DNA of 64,000 nucleotides from Botryotinia globosa (Eukaryota; Ascomycota; Leotiomycetes; Helotiales; Sclerotiniaceae): NCBI GenBank assembly GCA_014898425.1, contig RCSZ01000012.1, positions 1,054,001 to 1,118,000 of the forward strand, read 5' to 3'. Shown piece by piece: positions 34,145 to 46,163 of this stretch (position 1 is its first letter; each line of letters starts with the position of its first letter). The notes under the pieces were generated by a model. It saw only the letters and a program-made list of their open reading frames with translations, ran no database searches and was not told where the DNA came from. The position numbers and the translations under genes were made by a program.

Positions 34145-36880
34145 TTGGGCGTCGCTAGAGTATGCGGCTAGTTTAAACATTGACGGCAATTCAACTGGCA
34201 GTTTTGACAGGAGAGCCTGCGAATGTTTCGGTCTGAGTTAGCATCTACCGAGCCGGAACGATGGGTTGCCCAAAGCGATGCAAAAATATACTCAAGCTGC
34301 CATTGACTAAATTGATAAAAGTGCTTGATGAGGATCACTTCATATTTCATCTGACAGCGACAAGTATTAGCACAGGAGGATGTAATTTCCATTGTAAGTT
34401 GTGATCACATCATATTTAAGGAGGGGGGTCCTACAATCGAACTTACTCGAGATATCCAATTGGACTCATTATAGATCACAAGTCCAACCAACCTCACCGG
34501 GAGATCGCCTTCAAATGACAAGACCATCGTCGCCCGCGCATCCACACTATTTGCTAAGAAGAAGATTCCAAAAAACGCGGTTTATACGATGATGAGCGTC
34601 AATAAACCTCTTCCATAAAAGGAGAAAATACTACGATTAAAGGTCTCATACACCCACCTAGCCACCTAACTTTTAAATATGTGACCGAATATGATATCCT
34701 CCACACCCCTCATAATCGAGTATACCAAGAAACCCACCAATCGACACACATACTTAAACACCAAACTCCCTGCCCCAACCATCCAACCATCTAAAAAACC
34801 TCTAAGAATCGTTCTCACAAGATGTCGACACAAAAGAAGCTCACAGGAAGAACACTCAGATCACGAGAAACATTTACATGAAGAATATATGGCAATCTCA
34901 TTCCACACGGTACGGCCACACGCCCTAGACTAGCATCCTGTACATCCATCCTATGCATCCATCTATTCCACACCCAAACACCGATCATAGAATCCACATT
35001 TCCCATATTCTTCTCGCTCGAGCGTGCGTCACCAGAACCCTCCAGTGTCCGTCTACGCAACACCTCAATCTCGCATCTCGCATCTCAATTCTTACACCTA
35101 ACCTCATATTCCATACCGCATACCGCACCCCAACTTCCCACCAACTTCCCCCTCCCATCTCATTATCTCCATTCCATTTCATGTACTCCTCCCCCTCCTG
35201 CCCTCCTCCCACTGCTCCCACTCCTCCACTCCTCCACTCCTCCACTCCCCCCATACATCTCCGCATCTCTCCATCCCGCTTAGCCAAGCACCTCCGCCTC
35301 GGTCCCGAGTTCGCTTCCGAAGCCACCCTTCCCAATTCCAATCCCAATCCCAATTTCCTTTTTCCATCAAGCAATCTCCAATCTCCCAAACAATCCCCCC
35401 AAATGTCTCACACACCTCGCACCTCCCACGCCAACCCATCTAAATATAACCCAAACCCATTAAACTACCTATATCCATACCCAGGAAGATATACATCACA
35501 CATAACTAACTCCCTTCCCTTATCCCCGCTCTTCACACACACACACCACTTAAATATACCACCATACCATACCATACCCACCAAGCCACCTATTAAGAAA
35601 AAACTCCGGTAAATGAACCTGAGATATTGGCCCATCGATCCAGATTTTCTTATTATTTATTTATTTCTCTTGAAATAACCACTACTTAGGTATCTAGGTA
35701 TCTAGTGTTAATCCAATCTAATCCAATCCAATCCAACACAACAACATAAAAAATCCCCATTCTATGAATAGCTTTTTTCCTCTCCTTCTCCTTCTCCTTC
35801 TCCTTCTCTTTTGAGGAGAACAAACGAAAGAAACTATCGTAATTACCTACCTACCTACCTACCTATCTATCTACTACCTATCTATCTATCTTCTCAACCG
35901 ACTCAACTAACCAACTAACGAACCGTAATACATACAAAGAAAAAAACATCGACAACGAAACGAAATGAAAAACAGAAGAAAGTTACCACCTAGTAAGTAA
36001 TAAATCTTAGGGATCTTTATACCAAGGTGTTTCTTCACTATTAGATTTTATTTTTCCAGAGCTTGGTTTATTATCTACCTAGGTAGGTAGGTACCTAGTA
36101 GTAGGTATTTAGAGTGAATATCATCATGGTAATTTTATTACCATCTTCCGAGTAGAGACTTTTTGATATGGGGTTAAGAGTTGGTATCTGGGTATCAGGG
36201 CAGTTGATGTATGATTTGAGATCTCCAATTTAGAGGTTTGGTGTTCGTTGTGGTTTGGTGAGATGAGATGAGATGAGATGAAATTGTTTTAAAAATAGAC
36301 ATTTTCTTCATTTATCGGACAATTGGTGATGTGATTCAAGTAGTAGGTAGGTAATTACTAGGTAATTACTAGGTAACTGATGATAATGAAAAGGAGAGGT
36401 CAAGCACAACATACACATGATAGATTCACCACATGCAAACACAAATTCAAAAAAAACTCAAAGTAATAATCTCTTCAATTCAGCTTCGGCGACCGTCAGA
36501 TACGGTATCTACAATATGCACCCGCGCAATATCTAGAGATGAGTTCAACCCGCTCTGTCAATCGGTAGGCATGTATGTAACGTCGCTCCCGAGAAGAAAT
36601 AAAAAGAGATATCTGAGATCAGAAAGAATTAAAGCAAGCAAGCCGAATATGCCAACTGTTGCTGCGGAGGATTCCTCTTCTCTCCATACGTAGATAAATA
36701 TTCCAGGAAAACAAAAAGCGAACCTTCCCATTTCGATGTGTTATAAACAGTGTAAAGAAAGTCATTTACATAAAAACTCCCTACACCTTCCATTTCTCCA
36801 CTTGCATCTCCAATCCTACATTCGTCTCACCCACTTCTATTGTTTTTCTCTTCTTTCTTTGCTTCTTTTTCCTCTCATGC
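34145..36880. repeat. Long G-poor, pyrimidine-biased intergenic region
   Basis: From about 34640 to 35620 the plus strand is dominated by C, A and T with little G, and contains arrays such as CTCCA repeats (35212-35246), CTTCTC (35782-35812), CTAC (35849-35868) and AATCC. A 219-codon open frame there is a composition artefact rich in Pro, Ser, Thr and His. From 35640 to 36400 more short arrays (GATGA, TAGG) and TACCTAGGTA-type palindromes occur. No gene is supported; it may be a long regulatory or leader region. Confidence 0.55.
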
Positions 36881-38291
36881 TCACATCTTCATGTAAGCAC
36901 CACCATTGGCACTACCCCCAAACATCGGTTGTTGCGGTTGAGGAAACTCGGCACTATGTGGGCTCATCTCCGAATTTCGCATAACCATCGTCGGACTCAT
37001 GGGACCATGTTGACCAGCCTGCACCATCGGACTTCCACTAGCCATTGCGCTCGCGCTTCCACTAGGTCCGACGTATTCAGTTCCTTGGTTGTTACCCCAG
37101 CCTCCAACTGTGTCATCTCCTTGGTTTGCATATGAGTTGTTGTCGAAACCGCCGAGACCCTTGTTGTGCAATTCCATTGGATCTTTGTAGGCGTCTTGTT
37201 GTTGCTTCTCAATCAACTGGTTGTAGGCTTCACGTTCTAGACGGCCATTGCGACGTTGACGGAGGAAGGTGAAGAGGAAGGCGGAGACAAGAGCGGCAAC
37301 TGCGGCACCACCTCCACAGTAGACTGCGAGTTTGGTGGTCTTAGGAAGGTTGTCCCATTTTTCACCCATGGAGAGTGTGGGGGTTTCATTCTTGGTGATA
37401 GTCTCTGCGACAGTCGAGTTACCACTTTTTTGATTATTAGCGCGCTTTTCGTGATATCACGGGAAGAAAAGTAACATACCTGATAACTTTGATGGATTGC
37501 CAGTCCCCAGTTTTATCAGTCCATTGATATTCTGAACCAGTGCTGTAGTCTTGAACTGCTGCACTCTTCACGTACATGGTAAATGGAACCTTGGAAAAAT
37601 CGGTCTCTCCACCAGCCCATTCGATCGTTCCAATGCTGTTACCCTTGGGATCACCACCGGACCAGATTCCCAATCGAACTGTCATTGGGGTTTGAGGGAA
37701 GTTTTTGCCACCGACCGCATCAGCATAAGCAAGGGTTCGAACAAGACTATCGTCAATCCACCATTGAACTCTCTCGGCAGTCCAGTCGACGGTATAGTTG
37801 TGAAAGTTTGCTGTTGGATCGGTAGGTGTTGGGTACCAGATGGCCCGATCATAGGAAGTAGTATTTCCTTTTCCAAAATAATTGGTCTCGGCGTGAGTGG
37901 TGTTACCTCCAATAAATTCCCAATCTATTTCGTCCAGATCCTCACTCTCCAAAACGATACTTGATACGACTCCTACTCCAGTTGCAGCCTTCATGATCAC
38001 AGATACCTGGCCGAAAAAGATGTAGAACTTGGATTGGATGGTGGGTGATTGACCCTGTCGGGCGATAGTGAATTCGGCACCATCATCGCCATATGAAAGA
38101 GACCCAGCTGTGATGTTGAAGTAATCGTTAACTGTGGATGATGTATTGAAAACGAAAGTATGGTTTGTACCCAAAGCTGGATCATTGGGACATGTTGTAT
38201 TGAGAGGATTGCAACTGGTCCAAGTTTGAGCTTGAACGAATGGTGCGAGGATGGTTGCTCCTGCTAGGAGAACCAGGGAATTGAATTGCAT
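36881..38291 (-). CDS. Crh-like GH16 cell-wall transglycosylase with a transmembrane tail
   Basis: Two exons (37480-38291, 36881-37424) give 451 residues. A signal peptide (residues 1-21, ending VQA) precedes the GH16 domain. The catalytic motif DEIDWEFIGG has both glutamates and the central Asp, and WWIDDSLVRTL and GIWSGGDPKG are family segments. Crh enzymes link chitin to beta-1,6- or beta-1,3-glucan in the wall. Instead of a GPI signal, a hydrophobic segment (LAVYCGGGAAVAALVSAFLF) is followed by basic residues RQRRNGRLER and a 120-residue Gly/Ser/Gln/Met-rich tail, so this one is probably an integral plasma-membrane protein. The catalytic part resembles the Utr2/Crr1 branch. Confidence 0.9.
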
Positions 38292-38590
38292 TGTTTCTTT
38301 CTTTTTCTTCTCTGTGACAAATCGTATGTATGTATGTATGTATGTGCGTATGTATGGATGGATGAATACTTTTCGTTTTTCAATGAAAGTTTGTATTGTA
38401 CTCCGTAGAGAGAAGGCCGATAGTAATTATTAGATCCGATTGATTTGATATTGCTGCGAATTCAACCTTGATGATTCGATTTCTAAAGAGTGACTGCGCC
38501 CTTCAAGGCGAACGACGGTGAATACCTAGGAGTAGTTGTTGAAGGAAAGTAAGGTGCAAGAACTGCACAATCGAAAGATGCAAAAAGTGA

Positions 38591-38621
<31 letters not shown>

Positions 38622-39359
38622 TGAGTGAGTGATACTCCAAAAGTCCAAGCAAAGGATTAAGAGGGTGAGATTGGGATGAGGAAGGAAGAGAGGAATGACA
38701 TTAACGAAAGTGGAGATTTGATAAACGCTTACGGTAAACGCTGCTTTCCTCTTCCTCTCCCTCGCTCGTCTTTGCTGGTCGATGAAGATGGAAATGGGGA
38801 AAGGTTGTAAATGATCAAGAACCAAGATGACCAGATCCCAATGCAACGCCAATCAGTTCAATTTAAGGGAACGTGCATGTGCGAGCGAGTGATACTTCCA
38901 TTGCTTCCGTACCATCATGTTCGTAGTGGGTGTACTGAGGACTCATGGAATTTGGGTGAATGTGGATGAAATTGTGTGGTAGAGTGAAGGGTGGATTGGA
39001 AGATCATGTTAGAAAATTTAATTTGAATTTCCTAAAGCAGTAGATTGTGTTTCACAATTAAGGGGAAATTCACGGAATATCAATTCATGAGGAGGGTTTT
39101 GGAGAATTGGCATATGGATTGACATTTAAACGGATGTGATACCCAACCTGGTGAAATCCAATTGATAAGCAAAGGAGGAACCAATCGTATCTTAGCATTC
39201 ATCCAGGGAAATGAAGATATACAAGGATGGAAAAACGGAAATCATTTGCCGCTTGTTCGCTCAATCCATTCTCATTCTCATTCATTCCATCGCAGATTCG
39301 CAAGAGGATCAATTCAAATTCGCTGACTGTTCAGTACTGATTGTGCTGATTTTGTTGCT

Positions 39360-39543
39360 GTCTGTCTATCTATCTGTCTGTCTATCTGTCTGTCTGTCTA
39401 TCTGTCTATTTATCTATTTGTCTATCTATCTGTCTGTCTATTTGTCTATCTGTCTGTCTGTCTGTTTGTCTATCTGTCTATCTGTCTATCTGTCTATCTG
39501 TCTATCTGTCTATCTGTCTATCTGTCTGTCTGTCTGTCTATCT
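39360..39543. repeat. (TCTG/TCTA)n microsatellite, about 184 bp
   Basis: A compound tetranucleotide tract with mixed TCTG and TCTA units. The frame running through it encodes a Leu/Ser/Val/Cys/Tyr repeat and is not a gene. Confidence 0.95.
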
Positions 39544-40670
39544 CTCATAAACCTCTTGACAAGATCCATTCTCATTCTCCACATCAGAAAACTGTTTGAT
39601 TGCCAAGCACACTCGAAATAGATCTATTTATATTACATCTCATATCGAATCCTTTTGCAACTTTCGAAACCGCTTCCAAGTTCCATGATTAGAAGAACGA
39701 ACTCGATGACGCTGCAAGAGTATCCTAGCTAGGAGACAGGAATGACGATAGAACTTTGATATGGAACTTGTCCTCTGGAGGCGCATGAGATGATATTGAG
39801 TTGAAAGCGTCCGATCTTCCTTCCTTGGCATTTGGCACGGAATACTGCATGTAGGTAGGTCCACGGTATCTTTGAAACTCCACTTTACTCTGTAGGAAAA
39901 AAATATATACCTGGCTCCTGGATTTTTACGGAGTACAAGAATCAAGATCCTCATGTAAGAAGCCATTTGGCATCCTTATTTATTTGTCTTTCTCGTATTT
40001 TACCCACGCTGGATAGGAATTGATGGATCCCATTTGTCAAATACCTCTTGTGAGTCTGTCTTGTCTCTCTCGATCAGAGATATCATGTGTTTGATCAAGA
40101 ACAGACTTATGATGCGTGGGCGGTCTACATATTGGATCGTGAAGTTTATATCATTCCCTTGCCAGTCTTTACCGGTACCAGAACCACACCCGCTGTTCTC
40201 TACCTAGACACCGTTACGAAGCATTTGATTGGCAGGCTCGAGTAATTCACGATATATTGAGTCAATTAGAGTTACTCGGCGTCATCTCTAGGTAATGAAC
40301 CCTTGATCATGATTCATGAATCCCCTTATCCTTCCGCATTCCATCCTCCATCTTCCATTTTATTACATCCAAGCCTCTTCTTCCGTTCCTGTCTGTACCT
40401 GCATTTGCAATTTGCTAAGTGGACAGCGTCTAGTAGTGTAGTTCACGGATTATGGAGCAGCGCGTCCAACCCCCTACTAGAGCCCCTATACTTCTTGAGA
40501 TGTAAGATATCCACAATGGAAACCACAAATTCTTGACAAACGGGACTCGCTCGACTCACTCATATATGGAAAGAGTATCTTGACGATACCGTACATACCG
40601 GTATGTCATGTTGAAAGCCTTCAATTGGATTAATAACCTTGTACAGGTTGGTACCTAAGGCATTTATATT

Positions 40671-40757
40671 CTACCTACCTACCTACCTACCTACCTACCT
40701 ACCTACCTACCTACCTACCTACCTACCTACCTACCTACCTACCTACCTACCTACCTA
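40671..40757. repeat. (CTAC)n microsatellite, about 22 copies
   Basis: Uninterrupted CTAC units end in a TACCTAGGTA palindrome. Perfect purity suggests a highly variable locus. Confidence 0.95.
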
Positions 40758-42360
40758 GGTACTGCCAGCTATGTGGCGTCAAGAATCGCTTTGAGGCGTT
40801 CAACTAACTGTCATCTAGCCTGAAAAGGAAAAGATATACATGCACTTATACTCACTGCTCACATGATTTAAACGCTTGCATCAACAGGTCACTTTTTTTC
40901 ATAGATGCATATTTACATCTTTTGCTAGATTAGTGGCCGACTGCACCTCGATGAATTGGTATGAGGTGGAGCACTCAGAACCCCCAACCGCAGATTGACC
41001 ATCACTATCTCCAAACTTCTTCCGCTGCGCGCTCTCACCCACCTATATACAGGATGCTCCATACGCATTTGGGACATTGCGATCCTCTCAAAAGGTTTTA
41101 ACTTCGATGCGCAATCACAGCACCCAGACCAAATCGAGAAGCCCCATTTTACATTGTATCACATCTCCAAGTCATAATTTGATAGTTTTTATCATGTTGA
41201 AGACAATCCCAAATACGAGCTAGCTGAGTGGTGAAGCCAACAGGAAGCGCGGTAGATTGGCACAAGGTGCTGATGAGACTAAGCTTGGGGACGTTGCCAA
41301 GCAAAGGTATGCACAACATCAAATTAAGATTTCGTTACATAATACAGCCACGAAATTTTTCATCTGTTGTGGTGTACACAAGTGCACATCTCTGGTTGTC
41401 GAGTGCCCCCACCGCTGTCTCTCGCCATCAATCAGCCAGCCACAAAATCTTTTGCTGTCAACATAATGTTCTTTGAATTGCATTTCTAATAATCAAGCTT
41501 TGAAACGTTACACGGATACAAACATCTGCCAAAGCTGGTTCAGATTGTCACACAAATAAATGTATCTCCCGAAACAGAGTGACTTTGGAGTACCAAGATT
41601 GTTATCAATTCGGTGAGTTTATATACATCCAACCTCACGTTATTTGTTCATTCCGTTCCATGTACACCTTAAGATTCCTCTCGACACTTTTAACACAAAT
41701 GTTCATGCATATAGCTCAACGGCAGGAGAATTTTCTTTGAAGATAATTAACCACAATTATGATCATGGGAACAATTGTATTTTTAATCTACTGCATACTC
41801 TGATCGACAGTGCAGCTCCAGGTTACAGTTGAATCTTAGCTGAGGAAAATGCAGTGACTTCTAAAAGGAAGAGCTCATTACACAAGACTTGTGAATGTTG
41901 ACAGTACAAAAAAAAATTGATGCGGTGCAAGACTCTCTGGGTATACACAAGATTGATATACCCCGCACCATTTTTGTTTCAATGGCACATTCCCCTCTCT
42001 CCCTGTTTCACGGTGACATATCCGTTGTTAGTCTGCAACAGGATGCAAGAAATTCATCAGCTGTAGTTGGGCTGCAATGAGTGATACTGGGTTCATGAAT
42101 TATCTGCTTGGCTTGTTTCATTTTGCAGATATCGAATTCCAAGGCTCCGCATATCGTAGTGAAGAAAGTGTCTCTTCTTCATCATACACACTGCTGTGTG
42201 TTACATCGCACTCATAATTCATTGACATGTTACATACAAGAGCCTTGCAATACAATTCTACACGCAAGGACGTCTTTGTGGAGAGCTGAAGGGCGCTCCT
42301 TACATCATATCAACATCAGATAAATAGCAAGGTCAACATTCTCAGTACTCCCCAAAAAAA

Positions 42361-42368
42361 GTATAAGA
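42361..42368 (+). promoter_or_regulatory. TATA-like element
   Basis: GTATAAGA lies 109 nt upstream of the ATG at 42470, followed by a C/T-rich leader typical of ascomycete promoters. Confidence 0.4.
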
Positions 42369-42469
42369 AGTGCTGCATTCTCCACCCCTCAGTGCGATTC
42401 CTCACCAAATCTCCTATACTGACTTTTGGCAACATCTTTTCAATTAATCTATTACCTCTTACAACCAAC

Positions 42470-43669
42470 ATGACGAACGCAACACGAGACTATGGCGACC
42501 TCAGAGTCACCATGACCTCAGCCTTCGACTGGGTCTGGAGCGACAAAGGTAGCGGGGCTTCAAAAGACTTTGAAGCCTACCATCCGAAATCTCAGGGGAA
42601 CTTGCGCCCTCTAGGATCTATTGGATTTCCTTCCTATGGTGACAGGAATGGCAGGATCGCTGTCCTCCTTGTTGGGAACAATCCAAGTTCTACTGGCAGA
42701 GCAGCAGTCGCTAGTCCTACTGGATACGATCAGATTTGGCGTGATGAGAAAAGTGGAGGCAGTTATGACGGATCTTTCTGGAGACCCAGAGCACCGAGTG
42801 GGTACGTCTCACTTGGAGATGTATGCGTAGGATCTTGGAGTGCCCCTAGCACTGACAAAGTTTGGTGCGTTCGTTCTGATTTGGTTCAAAGCTCGAACTA
42901 CTTCAGTACAAAGGTTTGGGATGATCATAAGTCCGGAGCTAAATCTGATTGTTCTGTGTGGGACATTGGTCTTCCTAATCTTGGTGTGGGCGGGGGAGAG
43001 AAAATCCCGATCTCATCCCAGACTTTCCGCGCCAATAACAGCTGGTCTGAGCCCAACAACAGCCTCGCACAAGTTCTTGCCCTACCAAATCCCAAACGCT
43101 TCACAGAATTCACTGCTCCTGCACCAACTTTCACGAAAAACAATATCCCGAGAGGTGGCGATGTATTCAACCGCATTGATCAATGCCAGGTCACACTTCC
43201 TTTCATCGTCTATTTCTCTCCCACAGACGCAGCAAGCCTTAGAACAATCAGCAACCCATTCTGCAATCTCACTAGAAAAATAGCTTGGTATGTCCACACG
43301 GCTCACACCAATAACAGCGGAGGCCAGATTTCCGACTCCACCACAGTTACAAAAGGTGTCAGCAAGACGCTTTCTGAGGAGATGACACACTCCGCAGGCG
43401 TTTCAATCTCTTCCTCGTTCGGTGTAAAGGGGTTCGGCATGGATGTTAGTCTCAATTATCAATTCACATTGACTGATTCCACCTCCTTCACCGAGTACGA
43501 AGAGAATTCACGTACACAGGAGTATACTGTTCCACCATATGAAGCCACCATTTTCCTCAGCAAGCGGATTTGGATTCAGGCCACTCGCGCAGATGGATCT
43601 ATCGTTCTCAGAGAAATCAACTTCAACGCCAACGAAGACATCCATCTTATCGGGGTCTCTCTTAAGTAG
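42470..43669 (+). CDS. Vps62-like domain plus putative aerolysin-like pore-forming module
   Basis: One exon, 399 residues, starting at the ATG in AACATGACG; an upstream in-frame extension would need a GTG start and is not used. Residues 1 to about 190 look like the beta-prism-type Vps62/DUF946 fold, with repeated blocks (FDWVWSDKGSGASKDFEAY and YDQIWRDEKSGGSYDGSFW; YVSLGDVCVGSW). The C-terminal half, from about residue 225, carries long alternating Ser/Thr and hydrophobic strands (TTVTKGVSKTLSEEM, VSISSSFGVKGFGMDVSLNY, FTEYEENSRTQEYTVPPYEA), typical of aerolysin/ETX-MTX2 modules in which such strands line a membrane pore. There is no signal peptide. A pore-forming function is inferred from pattern only; the protein could be a defence or self-recognition effector. 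Confidence 0.65.
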   Translation: MTNATRDYGDLRVTMTSAFDWVWSDKGSGASKDFEAYHPKSQGNLRPLGSIGFPSYGDRNGRIAVLLVGNNPSSTGRAAVASPTGYDQIWRDEKSGGSYDGSFWRPRAPSGYVSLGDVCVGSWSAPSTDKVWCVRSDLVQSSNYFSTKVWDDHKSGAKSDCSVWDIGLPNLGVGGGEKIPISSQTFRANNSWSEPNNSLAQVLALPNPKRFTEFTAPAPTFTKNNIPRGGDVFNRIDQCQVTLPFIVYFSPTDAASLRTISNPFCNLTRKIAWYVHTAHTNNSGGQISDSTTVTKGVSKTLSEEMTHSAGVSISSSFGVKGFGMDVSLNYQFTLTDSTSFTEYEENSRTQEYTVPPYEATIFLSKRIWIQATRADGSIVLREINFNANEDIHLIGVSLK

Positions 43670-44434
43670 ACAATGATGTGGTTGTTTGTTAGGTTAAGAT
43701 ACCGGTACCTTCGTTTATTGTTGCGATCTACAAGGCCTGACGGAAGCATTGGCAGGAAGAGAGTCATGTGACTAATTACGATCATTATTTGGAATTACCG
43801 TTCATCGATAAATAAGCTCTATATGAATAGGGTGCATTCATCTGTCATGTCTATTGATTAGATTAGTGTTTCTTATGCCTATCTCAATACAGACCCATAT
43901 GACACTGGCCCCTATGTATGTGATTTATAACCCCTGCGTTGTTTTGTGCTATCTGATTTCGCTTGCACTTATCCTACAGACCGCTGCGGTCACGACTACT
44001 TGGACTCACCAATACATATACATTCATAAGGGCGGTGTAGCCTTGTAGGCATCTTCGATTTGAACAGAAAAAATGAATCAGTACTTCTATATTTTCGTAC
44101 AGTGAAACTTAAGGGGACGTCTAATGTACAAGCTCTGCCCGGGGTTCCCTTAGAGATGTTTTGACCCACACCAATATTTATCTCGCATAGGTTATTAATA
44201 TCAAGAGCAAAAGAAGGTTAGAGTGCTGACATCTTTCTTGTAGCTCAGAGGTCCCTCTCTCGACATGAGCGTCAAAATCCTCCAGAAGATGTTCTCGGAG
44301 AGTCCAGCTCCTTCCGCGTATGGTTGAAAGCATTAGTGGTTCTCTCTATGGTCTCTATTCTCTATCATCTTCCGCGAATTGCCGCTGTATTATATACTCA
44401 TTCTTCGTTTGAAAGCATGGTCTGAAATACCAGA
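43670..44434. other. Convergent 3' spacer
   Basis: This 765-bp gap lies between two converging stops. No gene, repeat or RNA is supported. Confidence 0.5.
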
Positions 44435-45526
44435 TCATACTGACGGCTTCCCTTCCTCCCCACCCAGCTTATTTTTCCATGTTCCCGCATAATGATGGGT
44501 TACCAGAACGGGACCTTGATCCTTTGGAAAATTACTCTGGCTTGCAGCAAATGCATTTCCCGGTAAGATAAGCACATCGTGAACGAGCTTCGCACTTCTC
44601 AGTCCTGTGATATCCCTGTCGTCGAGCTCCCTTTCCAGGATCCGATTCAAGCTCTTCACAATGCTCCATGTCATCCTCTTTGGGCCCGTGAGGTCTACCA
44701 CCTGAGGAATCATACTCATTTGTATACCATCGAGCGAGACATTGTGCTGTCGCGCTACCTCATCGACACCCATCAGGATATCGTCGATAACCTGCATCAT
44801 GTGGGGAGAGTGGGGCTTTGCCATTATCGTCCAACTCGTAAACTGGGCGTGCAGGAAATTATCATTCTCCCATGGCCAGTCAAATTCCAAGCCGACGACA
44901 AGATTTGCCGCTTCTCGATATTCTTTCAGCACCCATCGATGTATCGGTACTTCGCCGCATGAAACGTCTAAATCCATCCACATCCCACCCTCGGCCCACA
45001 GGATTAAGTATCTCAGCAGGTCCGCTCTCAGAATCGGCACGTTGAGTGAGAAATATGCCGTTATAATATCGGGTCGGTCCGAGAACCATTTGTAGACGTA
45101 TTCGCTTGCCGTCTCATCGTCAAGTATTTCGTATTCGTATGAAGGACTTAGCTCAAGGCAATGATTTCTAAAGCTCTCGGCCTCGGCAGAGACACCTTGA
45201 GGTCCGACTTTGTACCATATTTTCTCGGGGAAAGGAACAGCTGTAGGTGTTGGGATGGGTGTGGAGGTAAGCACTTGGATGCTGGAAGACGCGGTAGGTA
45301 TCGATACTGCATTGCAGCTTTCAGAATGGCCGGAGGGAACACTGAAGCCGATTTTGACGAAGTAGTCATATTTGGCCGAGATTAAGATAAAGAGAAAGAA
45401 AACCACAACGAAAAGAACAGGAGTATGAGATCTAAAAGACTTTTGGCGAAGCATCTTCTGGGATTCAAAATAATTTGAGCTAAGCGATTTATGTATGATA
45501 AATTCAAGTGAAGAAAGCACAAACAT
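44435..45526 (-). CDS. GT32-type glycosyltransferase (Och1-like DXD protein)
   Basis: One exon, 363 residues. A type II signal anchor spans about residues 36-50 (LFVVVFFLFILIS), predicting a Golgi lumenal enzyme. A stem rich in Ser, Thr and Pro follows. The catalytic part has PEKIWYKVGPQG, then LRADLLRYLILWAEGGMWMD and LDVSC, holding the DXD metal/nucleotide-sugar motif (DLD), and a C-terminal VTHHYAGTWKN that is typical of the family. Such enzymes extend mannose or other sugars on glycans. The first ATG is taken as the start; MLRQKSF, 24 residues later, is a plausible alternative just before the anchor. Confidence 0.9.
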   Translation of the reverse strand: MFVLSSLEFIIHKSLSSNYFESQKMLRQKSFRSHTPVLFVVVFFLFILISAKYDYFVKIGFSVPSGHSESCNAVSIPTASSSIQVLTSTPIPTPTAVPFPEKIWYKVGPQGVSAEAESFRNHCLELSPSYEYEILDDETASEYVYKWFSDRPDIITAYFSLNVPILRADLLRYLILWAEGGMWMDLDVSCGEVPIHRWVLKEYREAANLVVGLEFDWPWENDNFLHAQFTSWTIMAKPHSPHMMQVIDDILMGVDEVARQHNVSLDGIQMSMIPQVVDLTGPKRMTWSIVKSLNRILERELDDRDITGLRSAKLVHDVLILPGNAFAASQSNFPKDQGPVLVTHHYAGTWKNKLGGEEGKPSV

Positions 45527-46163
45527 ATTTGGGGTTCTACAGGTAGACTTATTAACTTGGAGCCCGCCCCTTGACCTGTACTGTAATACTATTCTCGCCT
45601 TTCTGTACTGTTTGAAGCAGGGCGACTGCGGCTACCAGGGCGTAGGGACATAACCTTCCTAAAGGGGCAATCCGGCCCGAACATGCTGGCTTATCGTTTG
45701 GTTCCGCTAGGCCAATCATTCAAATTTTACCGGGTAGTTTGTCCCGACACTCTGGTACCGAGTTTTTCGGGGCCAATGATATCCGATGAATAGGCTCAAT
45801 GTTGGCTAAGCGTTTTGAAAACCCATGCATTGACTACCCCCAAATCTCGGATGGGCGCTTACACTGCATTGATTCCTATGTTTAACTCAACTACTGTTCG
45901 TATCATCAGCACAGTATGATTATCGAGAGTGCTTCGCGCGAGCATTTATGCAAGGTGTGCCACACAAATTTTCTTCCTTGTTATGTGTTTTCCTTTTTTT
46001 ACCGCAGCAACTTCTAAGCATTCATTTCATTTTCTCCTACTGCTACGCCAGAGGCTATTTCCATTTTCTTTTCTTTTTCCTTGTCTCTCAAGTCAAAAAT
46101 CTATCACGAAAACGACGGTAATCTTCAACACACTTTTTGGATCAAATTGTGCTAAGATTTCCT
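45527..46163. promoter_or_regulatory. Divergent promoter region
   Basis: About 640 bp between the starts of the glycosyltransferase (minus) and the membrane glycoprotein gene (plus). The last 150 bases before 46164 are C/T-rich. Confidence 0.4.

Larger units (their letters stand above)
38292..42469. repeat. 4-kb repeat-rich intergenic region
   Basis: No gene is supported. It holds TATG repeats (38325-38350), a GAGGGT array (about 38590-38620), a long TCTG/TCTA array (39360-39543), and a CTAC array (40671-40757). Other frames between 40990 and 42320 have no recognisable motif. A TATA-like GTATAAGA at 42361 belongs to the next gene. Confidence 0.55.

Noticed and set aside
34953..35612. 219-codon open frame
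   Set aside because: Composition artefact of a G-poor strand, with no motif and extreme Pro/Ser/Thr/His content.
42392..42469. Upstream extension of the Vps62/aerolysin-like frame
   Set aside because: It would start at GTG. The first ATG in frame at 42470 has a better context and follows a C/T-rich leader.
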